This document shows positions 33,664 through 41,558 of a stretch of 64,000 nucleotides of DNA, piece by piece. A program made the translations under genes and the position numbers. The notes beneath the pieces are model-generated. The model had not been told where the DNA came from, made no database searches, and saw only the letters and a program-made list of their open reading frames with translations. The stretch spans positions 1 through 64,000 of the forward strand of contig NZ_MUGT01000055.1 in assembly GCF_002217205.1 (NCBI RefSeq), read 5' to 3'. The stretch comes from Flavobacterium branchiophilum NBRC 15030 = ATCC 35035 (lineage in GTDB: Bacteria; Bacteroidota; Bacteroidia; Flavobacteriales; Flavobacteriaceae). Positions within the stretch are counted from its first letter, which is position 1, and the number at the start of each line of letters is the position of its first letter.

Positions 33664-35058
33664 ATGAACACAAAATATATCGATTTAATCAATCAAACTT
33701 ATTATTTTCCACAAGAAGAATTCACATTAAATAAAGACAATTTATTGTTTCACAATATCGATTTGATGAAATTGGTAGAAAAATATGGAACTCCTTTAAA
33801 ATTTACTTATTTGCCACAAATTTCAAAAAACATAAGCAAAGCAAAAGGCTGGTTTAGAAGTGCAATGGAAAAAAACAAATACGAGGGAAAGTATTATTAT
33901 TGTTATTGTACAAAAAGTTCTCATTTTGAGTACATTATGAACGAAGCTTTTAAGAATAATATTCATATAGAAACATCATCTGCATTTGATATTAATATTG
34001 TTGAGAATTTATTGACAAATGGTAAAATAAACAAAAGTACTTATGTCATTTGTAACGGATTTAAACGTGATTTGTATATAGAAAATATTGCTCGTTTGAT
34101 CAATAACGGTCATAAAAATACGATACCTATTATAGATAATTATGAGGAGTTGGACTTATTGCAAGCAACTATTAAAGGTAAATTTAAAATAGGCATCAGA
34201 ATTGCTGCCGAGGAAGAGCCAAAATTTGAATTTTATACCTCCAGATTAGGTATAGGTTATAAAAATATTGTTCAGTTTTATAAAAAACAAATCCAAGAGA
34301 ATAAAAATTTGGAACTCAAAATGTTGCACTTTTTTATCAATACTGGTATAAATGATAATGCTTATTATTGGAACGAGTTGGTAAAATGTATTAAGGTGTA
34401 TATTGCTTTAAAACGGGAATGTCCAACATTAGACGGGTTGAATATTGGTGGGGGATTTCCTATAAAAAATTCATTAGCATTTGAATATGACTATCAGTAC
34501 ATGATTGATGAAATCATCAACCAAATCAAAATTGCTTGTGATGAAGCAGAAGTGGATGTTCCGAATATATTTACAGAATTTGGTTCATTTACAGTAGGAG
34601 AAAGTGGCGGTGCTATTTATCAGATTTTATATCAAAAACAACAAAACGATAGAGAAAAATGGAATATGATAGATTCCTCATTTATCACTACGCTCCCAGA
34701 TACTTGGGCAATCAACAAAAGGTTTATCATGTTGGCCATCAATAGATGGAATGATAATTATGAAAGGGTTTTATTGGGCGGATTGACCTGTGATAGCGAC
34801 GATTATTACAATTCTGAACAAAATATGAATGCCATTTATTTGCCTCGATATAATAAAGAAAAACCCTTGTATATAGGATTTTTCAATACGGGAGCCTATC
34901 AAGAAACGATTGGGGGCTATGGTGGATTGCACCATTGCTTGATTCCGCAACCCAAACATGTATTGATAGATAGAGACGAAAATGGCATTTTGGCTACTGA
35001 AATATTTTCTGATCAACAAACATCCGACGAAGTTTTGAAAATATTAGGATATAAATAA
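33664..35058 (+). CDS. speA: Arginine decarboxylase, Bacteroidota short form
   Basis: A 464-aa PLP enzyme of the alanine-racemase fold (type III), predicted to convert arginine to agmatine. The PLP lysine is K84 in YYCYCTKSSHFEY. The Gly-rich phosphate-binding loop is LDGLNIGGGFPIKN. Further conserved parts are FTEFGSFTVGESGG and LGGLTCDSDDYY, the latter matching the family CDSD substrate motif. It is shorter than the ~630-aa E. coli SpeA, as usual in Bacteroidota. Ornithine or diaminopimelate as substrate is less likely given the context. The DHS-like gene follows 47 nt downstream, pointing to polyamine synthesis. Confidence 0.85.
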   Translation: MNTKYIDLINQTYYFPQEEFTLNKDNLLFHNIDLMKLVEKYGTPLKFTYLPQISKNISKAKGWFRSAMEKNKYEGKYYYCYCTKSSHFEYIMNEAFKNNIHIETSSAFDINIVENLLTNGKINKSTYVICNGFKRDLYIENIARLINNGHKNTIPIIDNYEELDLLQATIKGKFKIGIRIAAEEEPKFEFYTSRLGIGYKNIVQFYKKQIQENKNLELKMLHFFINTGINDNAYYWNELVKCIKVYIALKRECPTLDGLNIGGGFPIKNSLAFEYDYQYMIDEIINQIKIACDEAEVDVPNIFTEFGSFTVGESGGAIYQILYQKQQNDREKWNMIDSSFITTLPDTWAINKRFIMLAINRWNDNYERVLLGGLTCDSDDYYNSEQNMNAIYLPRYNKEKPLYIGFFNTGAYQETIGGYGGLHHCLIPQPKHVLIDRDENGILATEIFSDQQTSDEVLKILGYK

Positions 35059-35105
35059 ATATTTGCATAAAAATACATTAACGATACATATAAAGTAAGA
35101 TAAAG

Positions 35106-36077
35106 ATGAGTAAAGGGCCAATAAGTCAGTTTATAGAGAAACACTATTTACATTTTAATTCCGCATCGTTGGTAGATGCTGCAAAAGCGTATGAACAACA
35201 ATTAGCCAATGGTGCTAAAATGATGGTAACAATGGCAGGAGCTATGAGTACTGCTGAAATAGGAAAAATATTTGCAGAGTTTATTCGTCAAGATAAAGTG
35301 CAAATTATTTCATGTACAGGAGCCAATTTGGAAGAAGATATCATGAATTTGGTAGCCCACTCCCATTATGAACGAGTGCCACATTATAGAGATTTGACCC
35401 CACAAGAGGAATGGGATTTATTAGAAAGAGGATTAAATAGAGTTACAGATACTTGTATTCCAGAGCATGAAGCTTTTAGAAGGTTGCAAAAACACATTTA
35501 TAAAATTTGGAAAGATGCAGATGATAAAGGCGAACGCTATTTTCCGCATGAGTTTATGTATAAAATGTTGCTTTCGGGTGTTTTAGAAGAATATTATGAA
35601 ATTGACTTGAAAGACAGTTGGATGTATGCAGCTGCAGAAAAGAATTTGCCAATTATTGTACCTGGATGGGAAGACAGTACGATGGGAAATATTTTTGCTT
35701 CGTATGTAATCAAAGGCGATTTGAAAGCATCTACAATGAAATCAGGTATAGAATACATGACTTATTTGGCAGATTGGTATCCAAAAAATAGTGCCAATGG
35801 TATTGGATTTTTTCAAATTGGTGGCGGTATAGCGGGTGATTTTCCTATTTGTGTTGTGCCTATGCTTTATCAAGATATGGAAATGCACGACGTACCATTT
35901 TGGAGTTATTTCTGTCAAATTTCAGATTCGACAACTAGCTATGGATCCTATTCTGGTGCTGTGCCAAATGAAAAAATTACATGGGGTAAACTAGATATTA
36001 CTACTCCAAAGTTTATTATTGAATCAGATGCTACGATTGTTGCCCCATTGATTTTTGCCTATTTATTAGATATGTAA
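35106..36077 (+). CDS. Deoxyhypusine-synthase-family protein (possible homospermidine synthase)
   Basis: A 323-aa NAD-dependent DHS-fold protein. Recognisable blocks are MMVTMAGAMSTAEIG, SCTGANLEEDIMNLVAHSHY, PGWEDSTMGNIFASY, NGIGFFQIGGGIAGDFPICV and ITWGKLD. K295 in the last corresponds to the catalytic lysine of eukaryotic DHS. Bacteria lack eIF5A, so the natural acceptor is likely a small diamine: putrescine giving homospermidine, or agmatine. Its position after arginine decarboxylase fits polyamine synthesis; an agmatine-to-putrescine enzyme is not in the window. Product assignment is inference. Confidence 0.82.
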   Translation: MSKGPISQFIEKHYLHFNSASLVDAAKAYEQQLANGAKMMVTMAGAMSTAEIGKIFAEFIRQDKVQIISCTGANLEEDIMNLVAHSHYERVPHYRDLTPQEEWDLLERGLNRVTDTCIPEHEAFRRLQKHIYKIWKDADDKGERYFPHEFMYKMLLSGVLEEYYEIDLKDSWMYAAAEKNLPIIVPGWEDSTMGNIFASYVIKGDLKASTMKSGIEYMTYLADWYPKNSANGIGFFQIGGGIAGDFPICVVPMLYQDMEMHDVPFWSYFCQISDSTTSYGSYSGAVPNEKITWGKLDITTPKFIIESDATIVAPLIFAYLLDM

Positions 36078-36140
36078 AAAATAACTTTTAATATTCAAAA
36101 AAAAACATACCATTTCTAAAAAACAAATATTGATTACATT

Positions 36141-36545
36141 ATGAAAAGAGTTATTGTTGATTACGCAAAACTGACCAACGAAATCTTAAATTTACTAGTT
36201 GAAAAATTTCCAGACGGATATGACGATTCAGATATTATTCGTTTTAAAAATCATAAAGACGAAACCATTGAAGCAGTTGAAGTTCGTACAGAAGATACCA
36301 TTTATTTAGTAAAAATTAGTACAAAATTGTCTGAAAGAATCATTAATTTTGATGATGAAGATGATATTGTAGTACCATTAGAAGCAATTAAAGGAATTGA
36401 AATGGATGAAGAAATGGAGATGGAGGACGATGAAGAGGAAGAAGAGGATTTAGATAAACCTGAATTTGATGATGACGATGACGATGATGACGATAATGAC
36501 GATGAAGAACCTTTGGATGACGACGAAGACGACGACGAGGAATAA
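36141..36545 (+). CDS. Small protein with long Asp/Glu tail
   Basis: A 134-aa protein. Residues 1-90 form a compact domain (VIVDYAKLTNEILNLLVEKF, then IYLVKISTKLSER). From about residue 92 the chain is almost only Asp and Glu (runs of nine Asp) to the end. Homologues in Bacteroidota are often labelled DNA primase, but no primase motif is visible. The acidic tail could mimic nucleic acid or bind basic proteins. A bidirectional terminator follows 11 nt after the stop. Confidence 0.75.
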   Translation: MKRVIVDYAKLTNEILNLLVEKFPDGYDDSDIIRFKNHKDETIEAVEVRTEDTIYLVKISTKLSERIINFDDEDDIVVPLEAIKGIEMDEEMEMEDDEEEEEDLDKPEFDDDDDDDDDNDDEEPLDDDEDDDEE

Positions 36546-36556
36546 ATAAATTTTAT

Positions 36557-36588
36557 AAAAAAAGGGAACTGAATAAGTTCCCTTTTTT
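36557..36588. terminator. Bidirectional terminator
   Basis: AAAAAAGGGAACT, a short loop, AGTTCCC and six T. It serves the convergent acidic-tail gene and the PH-domain gene; the latter's stop codon lies within its edge. Confidence 0.88.
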
Positions 36589-36964
36589 ATTTTAAAATGT
36601 GTTGAGACAATACACGGTAAACGGCATTGATATTTTCGTTGTTTTTTCCAAATTGTTTGACAACCGGCATGTCGTTTCCTTTGATCCAAATTTTTAATTC
36701 GGCATCTAAATCTAAAATTCCTGCACTTTCTTTTGAAAATTTGATGATACTGCTGTATGGAATCGAAATATAATTGGCCTTTGTACTTGTAAGTTCTTTT
36801 TCTACTAAAATAATTCTTTTGTTAGTAAAAATAAACATATCTTTAATTAATTTAAAAGCTTTTTCAATTTTTTCAGTATCAATTAATATAGGCTCAAACT
36901 CTTTATTAATTTTTTCGATATCAACCTCTGAAGCATTACCTAAAATAGCATTAAAAATTCCCAT
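36587..36964 (-). CDS. Bacterial PH-domain protein
   Basis: A 125-aa protein with a bacterial pleckstrin-homology-like fold. Features are a helix (DIEKINKEFEPILIDTEKIE), then strands MFIFTNKRIILVEKEL, KANYISIPYSSIIKFSKES and LDLDAELKIWI, and a terminal helix NENINAVYRVLSQHIL. The pattern (I/L)xxTNKRI(I/L) is the usual signature. Ligand and role are unknown. It is monocistronic, with an exact -7 box 28 nt upstream. Confidence 0.8.
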   Translation of the reverse strand: MGIFNAILGNASEVDIEKINKEFEPILIDTEKIEKAFKLIKDMFIFTNKRIILVEKELTSTKANYISIPYSSIIKFSKESAGILDLDAELKIWIKGNDMPVVKQFGKNNENINAVYRVLSQHILK

Positions 36965-36992
36965 ATTTTTTTTGAATTAAAATTATTATTTT

Positions 36993-37000
36993 CAAAATTA
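36993..37000 (-). promoter_or_regulatory. -7 promoter element for PH-domain gene
   Basis: The minus strand reads TAATTTTG, an exact TAnnTTTG, upstream of the ATG at 36964. Confidence 0.55.
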
Positions 37001-37058
37001 ATTTATTTTATTTGTTATTAGAAAAAAAAATCACTTTTTTAATAAAAAATTTTGTAAA

Positions 37059-38594
37059 ATGCTTATAAAAGTTTTTGGTAGTGCCGTTTTTGGGGTAGAA
37101 GCTACAACAATTACAGTAGAAGTAAACATGGATAAAGGTATTGGCTATCATTTAGTAGGCCTGCCAGATAATGCCATAAAAGAAAGTAGTTTTAGAATAG
37201 CAGCCGCATTGAAAAACAATGGTTTTGCCATGCCAGGAAAAAAAATTACGATTAATATGGCACCTGCCGACTTAAGAAAAGAAGGATCTGCTTATGATTT
37301 GACACTTGCAATAGGAATATTAGCAGGATCACAACAAATAAAGTCAGATTGTGTAGGACAATACATTATCATGGGCGAGTTATCGTTAGACGGCAGTTTG
37401 CAACCCATAAAAGGGGCTTTGCCAATTGCAATAAAGGCAAGAGAAGAAGGATTTAAAGGATTTTTTCTTCCAAAACAAAATGTAAAAGAAGCTGCTATTG
37501 TAGATGATTTGGAGGTTTATGGGGTTGAAAACTTACAAGAAGTTATTGATTTTTTTGAAGGAAAACCAACTATAAGTCCTACTAAAATTGATACAAGGGC
37601 AGAATTTTATAAAACATTAGACTTTCCTGAACACGATTTTAGCGATGTAAAAGGACAGGAAAGCATCAAAAGATGCATGGAAATTGCAGCGGCTGGAGGT
37701 CATAATATCATATTGATTGGACCTCCAGGATCTGGTAAAACAATGATAGCCAAACGACTACCGAGTATTTTACCTCCCATGACACTAAGAGAAGCCCTTG
37801 AAACTACAAAAATTCATAGTGTAGCTGGTAAGTTGAAAGAAATTGGGTTGATGAACCAAAGACCATTTAGAAGTCCGCACCATACGATTTCAAACGTGGC
37901 ATTGGTTGGCGGTGGGAGTTATCCACAGCCAGGAGAAATTTCGATGGCCCATAATGGTGTTTTGTTTTTAGATGAATTGCCAGAATTTAAACGAGATGTA
38001 CTCGAAGTGATGAGGCAACCCCTTGAGGATAGAGAGGTTACAATATCGAGAGCCAAGTTTACCGTTACATACCCCTCTTCTTTTATGCTTGTTGCAAGTA
38101 TGAATCCGAGTCCGAGTGGTTTTTTTAATGACCCCAACTCACCAAACAGTGCTTCGCCACATGAAATGCAAAGGTATATGAGCAAAATATCGGGCCCATT
38201 ATTGGATAGGATAGACATTCATATAGAAGTAACCCCTGTACCATTTGAAAAATTATCTGACAATAGAAAAGCAGAAAGTAGTAGTGTGATTAGAGAAAGG
38301 GTAACAAAAGCAAGAGAAATTCAGAGCAAAAGGTTTTTAGAATTGCCTGCCATCAACTATAATGCCCAAATGAATACCAAACAAATCAGACAATATTGTG
38401 AACTGAACGATACCTCGTTACAACTGTTGAAAACTGCAATGGAGCGTTTAAATCTTTCGGCAAGGGCCTATGACAGGATTTTGAAAGTATCGAGAACCAT
38501 AGCCGATTTGGACCAATCAGAACAAATTAGTCCTTCGCATATAGCAGAGGCCATACAATATAGGAGCTTGGACAGAGAGGGTTGGTTGGGGTAA
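37059..38594 (+). CDS. comM: YifB/ComM family Mg-chelatase-like AAA ATPase
   Basis: A 511-aa ATPase. The N-terminal ChlI-like domain begins VFGSAVFGVEATTITVEVNM and includes GYHLVGLPDNAIKES. The AAA core has Walker A GPPGSGKT near residue 221, Walker B VLFLDELPEF and the arginine-finger region GPLLDRIDIHIEV. The C-terminal part LNLSARAYDRILKVSRTIAD is the Mg-chelatase C domain. In naturally competent bacteria ComM is a hexameric helicase promoting branch migration during recombination of incoming DNA. It stands alone between convergent and divergent neighbours. Confidence 0.93.
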   Translation: MLIKVFGSAVFGVEATTITVEVNMDKGIGYHLVGLPDNAIKESSFRIAAALKNNGFAMPGKKITINMAPADLRKEGSAYDLTLAIGILAGSQQIKSDCVGQYIIMGELSLDGSLQPIKGALPIAIKAREEGFKGFFLPKQNVKEAAIVDDLEVYGVENLQEVIDFFEGKPTISPTKIDTRAEFYKTLDFPEHDFSDVKGQESIKRCMEIAAAGGHNIILIGPPGSGKTMIAKRLPSILPPMTLREALETTKIHSVAGKLKEIGLMNQRPFRSPHHTISNVALVGGGSYPQPGEISMAHNGVLFLDELPEFKRDVLEVMRQPLEDREVTISRAKFTVTYPSSFMLVASMNPSPSGFFNDPNSPNSASPHEMQRYMSKISGPLLDRIDIHIEVTPVPFEKLSDNRKAESSSVIRERVTKAREIQSKRFLELPAINYNAQMNTKQIRQYCELNDTSLQLLKTAMERLNLSARAYDRILKVSRTIADLDQSEQISPSHIAEAIQYRSLDREGWLG

Positions 38595-38702
38595 ATATAC
38601 CCAATTAAACCCTTTACCTATATTTATATAAAAATAATATTATTGTATAAATATAAATTTTTTATAACGAATAACTGAAATATTTATTGATTAAATTGAT
38701 TA

Positions 38703-39374
38703 TTACAAATGCCATTGGATGGTTGGAATGTTTTTAGCGTTTAAAAATTCATTGGTTTTGCTAAAATGTTTATGACCAAACCAGCGTCCTTTATTGGCAC
38801 TTAGTGGCGATGGATGACCCGCTGATAAAACAAAATGCTTTGAATGGTCTATCAAAATACTTTTTTTTTGAGCAAATGAACCCCAAAGTAGAAAAACAAT
38901 ATCTTTTTTTTGTTCAGAAATGAGTTGGATTACCTGGTCGGTAAATGTTTGCCATTTTAATTTTTTATGAGAATTTGGTTTGTCTTTTTGAACAGTAAGT
39001 GTGGCATTTAATAACAGCACCCCTTGTTTTGCCCATGGTTCTAAATTACCCGAAGTAGGAAATAAAATCGATTGGTAATCATTTGCTAATTCTCTGAAAA
39101 TATTTTTGAGAGATGGCGGTATTTTTATGCCATCGTTTACAGAAAAGCACAAACCGTTGGCTTCGCCAGCCCCATGATAAGGGTCTTGACCAATAATTAC
39201 TACTTTAATGTCATGAAAAGGGCAGGAATTGAACGCTCTAAATATTTGATTTTTAGGAGGATAACATTCATTTAATTGGTAGGCAGTGTCCACGTCTGCG
39301 ATTAATTTTTTGAAATACTCTTTGTTAATTTCAGTGTATAAAATATCATGCCACGAATGTTCCAATGCAATCAT
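38703..39374 (-). CDS. ung: Uracil-DNA glycosylase, family 1
   Basis: A 223-aa base-excision repair enzyme removing uracil from DNA. The water-activating loop is GQDPYHG (62-68, D64) in VVIIGQDPYHGAGEANGLCF. Further motifs are LLLNATLTVQ and the DNA-intercalating HPSPLSANKGRWFG. The length is normal. An exact -7 box lies 17 nt upstream. Confidence 0.96.
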   Translation of the reverse strand: MIALEHSWHDILYTEINKEYFKKLIADVDTAYQLNECYPPKNQIFRAFNSCPFHDIKVVIIGQDPYHGAGEANGLCFSVNDGIKIPPSLKNIFRELANDYQSILFPTSGNLEPWAKQGVLLLNATLTVQKDKPNSHKKLKWQTFTDQVIQLISEQKKDIVFLLWGSFAQKKSILIDHSKHFVLSAGHPSPLSANKGRWFGHKHFSKTNEFLNAKNIPTIQWHL

Positions 39375-39390
39375 AAATTGTATGTTTTTA

Positions 39391-39398
39391 CAAAAATA
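39391..39398 (-). promoter_or_regulatory. -7 promoter element for ung
   Basis: The minus strand reads TATTTTTG, an exact TAnnTTTG, 16 nt before the ung ATG. Confidence 0.6.
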
Positions 39399-39521
39399 AT
39401 GCTAGATTTTGGATTTTCCTAATAAATTTGTATTGCTACTATTATATAATTTTTTTTTAAACAATAAACTTTTTCTTATATAGTTTGATGTTATTGCATT
39501 TTGAAAGTCAGAAGCTGTTTG

Positions 39522-39597
39522 TAGCCTCGATTGAAGTGAAAATCCTTTAATAGCGGGGTTCGCTATTAAAGATTGTAACGAAAAGCGAGTTGTATAG
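39522..39597 (-). repeat. Variable-core palindrome family, complete copy
   Basis: The plus strand reads TAGCCTCGATTGAAGTGAAA then ATCCTTT, the core AATAGCGGGGTTCGCTATT, then AAAGATTGTAACG and AAAAGCGAGTT. It occupies most of the 313-nt gap between the divergent ung and membrane-protein genes. A small open frame on the minus strand here is only translation of the element. Confidence 0.75.
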
Positions 39598-39687
39598 TGG
39601 ATTGAAAGGAAAGGGTACTGCTTCAAAAAAAAAAATTTGCTCAAATGAAAATTTTAACTTTACTTTGCTATTCAAAGGACTTTAAAA

Positions 39688-40287
39688 ATGGAAGAAAAAT
39701 ATTTAGAAGATTTAGTTGCAATAAAAAAAATGATGAGTAAATCATCGCAATTTATATCGTTGAGTGGATTGACGGGAGTTTTGGCAGGGGTTTACGCATT
39801 AGTTGGAGCTTATTTTGCATATAAAAACATACATGATTATACAATAGATATTATAAATTTGAAATTTAAATTGATTTATATAGGATCATTTGTACTCATA
39901 TTATCTGTTATTACAGCATTTGTTTTGACATTGATGAAAGCCAAACAACAGGAAGTATCCATTTGGACAGCGACCTCACGTAGGATGTTGTTTCATTTTT
40001 TGGTACCTTTATTTTCGGGAGGTTTTTTAGTATTGGTTATGTTAAATTCAGAAAATTATGAATTTATTGCTCCAATAACCTTGATTTTTTATGGACTATC
40101 TTGTATTAACGCAAGTAAATACACATTTAGAGATGTATTGTATTTAGGATTGACGATGTTGTTATTAGGATTACTGTCGTCGTTGTTTATAGGATATGGT
40201 TTGTTGTTTTGGACTATTGGTTTTGGGTTTTGTCATATTTTGTATGGTTCAATTATGTATGTAAAATATGATTTTAAAAATAAATAA
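39688..40287 (+). CDS. Integral membrane protein of unknown function
   Basis: A 199-aa protein. A short polar N-terminus (MEEKYLEDLVAIKKMMSKSS) is followed by about six hydrophobic segments, for example FISLSGLTGVLAGVYALVGA and LIYIGSFVLILSVITAFVL. A polar loop KAKQQEVSIWTATSRRML follows the second. I do not recognise a characterised family. A winged-helix regulator gene begins 2 nt after its stop, so regulator and membrane protein form one unit and probably one system. Confidence 0.8.
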   Translation: MEEKYLEDLVAIKKMMSKSSQFISLSGLTGVLAGVYALVGAYFAYKNIHDYTIDIINLKFKLIYIGSFVLILSVITAFVLTLMKAKQQEVSIWTATSRRMLFHFLVPLFSGGFLVLVMLNSENYEFIAPITLIFYGLSCINASKYTFRDVLYLGLTMLLLGLLSSLFIGYGLLFWTIGFGFCHILYGSIMYVKYDFKNK

Positions 40288-40289
40288 AC

Positions 40290-40586
40290 TTGAAAAATAT
40301 TATACAAAATATTAATAAAGCCTTTGACCACCGCATTCGATTAGGAATTATGTCGGTTTTGATGGTAAATGAATCTTCGGATTTTAGTAGTTTGAAAGAA
40401 TTATTAGGCGTAACCGATGGTAACCTGTCTAGTCATATCAAGGCATTGGAAGCTGAAGAGTATATTATTATAGAGAAACAATTCATTGGAAAAAAGCCGA
40501 ATACCAGTTATCAGGTATCCAAAAAAGGACGATTGGCATTTGAATTACATATTGACGCATTAGAACAGTTGATTCAAAAAAAATAG
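40290..40586 (+). CDS. Winged-helix transcriptional regulator, TTG start
   Basis: A 98-aa single-domain winged HTH of the ArsR/MarR-like HTH_34 type. It opens INKAFDHRIRLGIMSVLMVN; the recognition helix region is LLGVTDGNLSSHIKALEAEE, and the wing is YIIIEKQFIGKKPNTSYQVS. No metal- or ligand-binding residues are evident. The only in-frame start upstream of the domain is TTG at 40290, 2 nt after the membrane-protein stop, which suggests coupled and perhaps low translation. It may regulate its own operon. Confidence 0.85.
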   Translation: MKNIIQNINKAFDHRIRLGIMSVLMVNESSDFSSLKELLGVTDGNLSSHIKALEAEEYIIIEKQFIGKKPNTSYQVSKKGRLAFELHIDALEQLIQKK

Positions 40587-40773
40587 TTTATTTTGATTCT
40601 AAATAAAGGAATTTAAAAAAAAGTAACTGCCATTTTTTTTATAGAAATATAAATTATTAATAAAATATTCAAAATAAAGATCTTTAAATTACGTTATTAT
40701 TTAGTTAAAAAAATAGAAATAATATTATTTGATAAGCAGCCCCCATTTCTGTTATATATTTTTTTACTTGAGG

Positions 40774-40805
40774 TTTGTTTAAAAAAATAAATATATGTAC
40801 TTTTA
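40774..40805 (+). promoter_or_regulatory. Promoter of the LytTR response regulator gene
   Basis: TTTG (40774-40777) and TACTTTTA (40798-40805, seven of eight consensus bases) are separated by 20 nt, with the ATG 27 nt further on. Confidence 0.55.
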
Positions 40806-40832
40806 CATTCAAAAAAATACAAAAAATAAAAA

Positions 40833-41558
40833 ATGAAATTATTCTGCGTTGTTGTTGATGATAGCTCTATTCAGAGAATGATTATTACCAGATTAGTAAA
40901 AAACCATCCTGATTTGCATTTAGTTGGTGATTTTCCCAATGCAATTGAGGCAAAGAATTGTATTTCTTTGAATAAAATAGATTTAGTTTTTTTAGATATA
41001 GAAATGCCTGTAATAAGTGGGTTTGATTTTTTGGATGGATTAAAAAACAAACCTCAAATTGTGTTTATTACTTCAAAACCAGAATATGCAGTAAAGGCAT
41101 TTGAATATGATGCAACGGATTATTTGCAAAAGCCAATAGAAGTTGAGCGTTTTAATATGGCCGTAAAACGTGTGGTAGAATTGTATAACCTTAAAAATGA
41201 TACTGCTGCAGAAACGGGAGATCACATATTTATAAAGAGTAATTCAAAAAAATTAAAGATATTTATCAATAAAATTAGATTTATTGAAGCCGATGGTGAT
41301 TATATTAAAGTGGTTACAGATGATGCTTCGCACTCTGTATTGCGTACGATGAAATCATTTGAAGAAGATTTGCCGATGGATCAATTTTTTAGAATACATA
41401 AATCCTATATTGTTAATTTAGACAAAATAGTAAGGTTTGACGGAAAAATTGTTGAAATTGATAATATAGAAATTCCATTAAGCCGTCAGAAAAAAGAAGG
41501 ATTTGAGGAAGCAATAGAAAATTATATTAATAAAAATCTACAGTTAGAACAATCCTAA
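40833..41558 (+). CDS. LytTR-family response regulator
   Basis: A 241-aa two-domain regulator. Receiver, residues 1-120: VVVDDSS acidic pocket, phospho-acceptor Asp in LVFLDIEMP, and the Thr/Lys switch in ITSKPEYAVKAFEYDATDYL and QKPIE. LytTR DNA-binding domain, ~135-235: IFIKSNSKKLKIFINKIRFI, EADGDYIKVV, FFRIHKSYIVNLDKI. Usually paired with a 7TM/5TM or LytS-like kinase, but no kinase gene is adjacent. Its 3' end overlaps priA by 32 nt on the opposite strand. Confidence 0.92.
   Translation: MKLFCVVVDDSSIQRMIITRLVKNHPDLHLVGDFPNAIEAKNCISLNKIDLVFLDIEMPVISGFDFLDGLKNKPQIVFITSKPEYAVKAFEYDATDYLQKPIEVERFNMAVKRVVELYNLKNDTAAETGDHIFIKSNSKKLKIFINKIRFIEADGDYIKVVTDDASHSVLRTMKSFEEDLPMDQFFRIHKSYIVNLDKIVRFDGKIVEIDNIEIPLSRQKKEGFEEAIENYINKNLQLEQS

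Noticed and set aside
39402-39644. 80-codon minus-strand frame upstream of ung
   Set aside because: It runs through the variable-core palindrome and the spacer; no family features.
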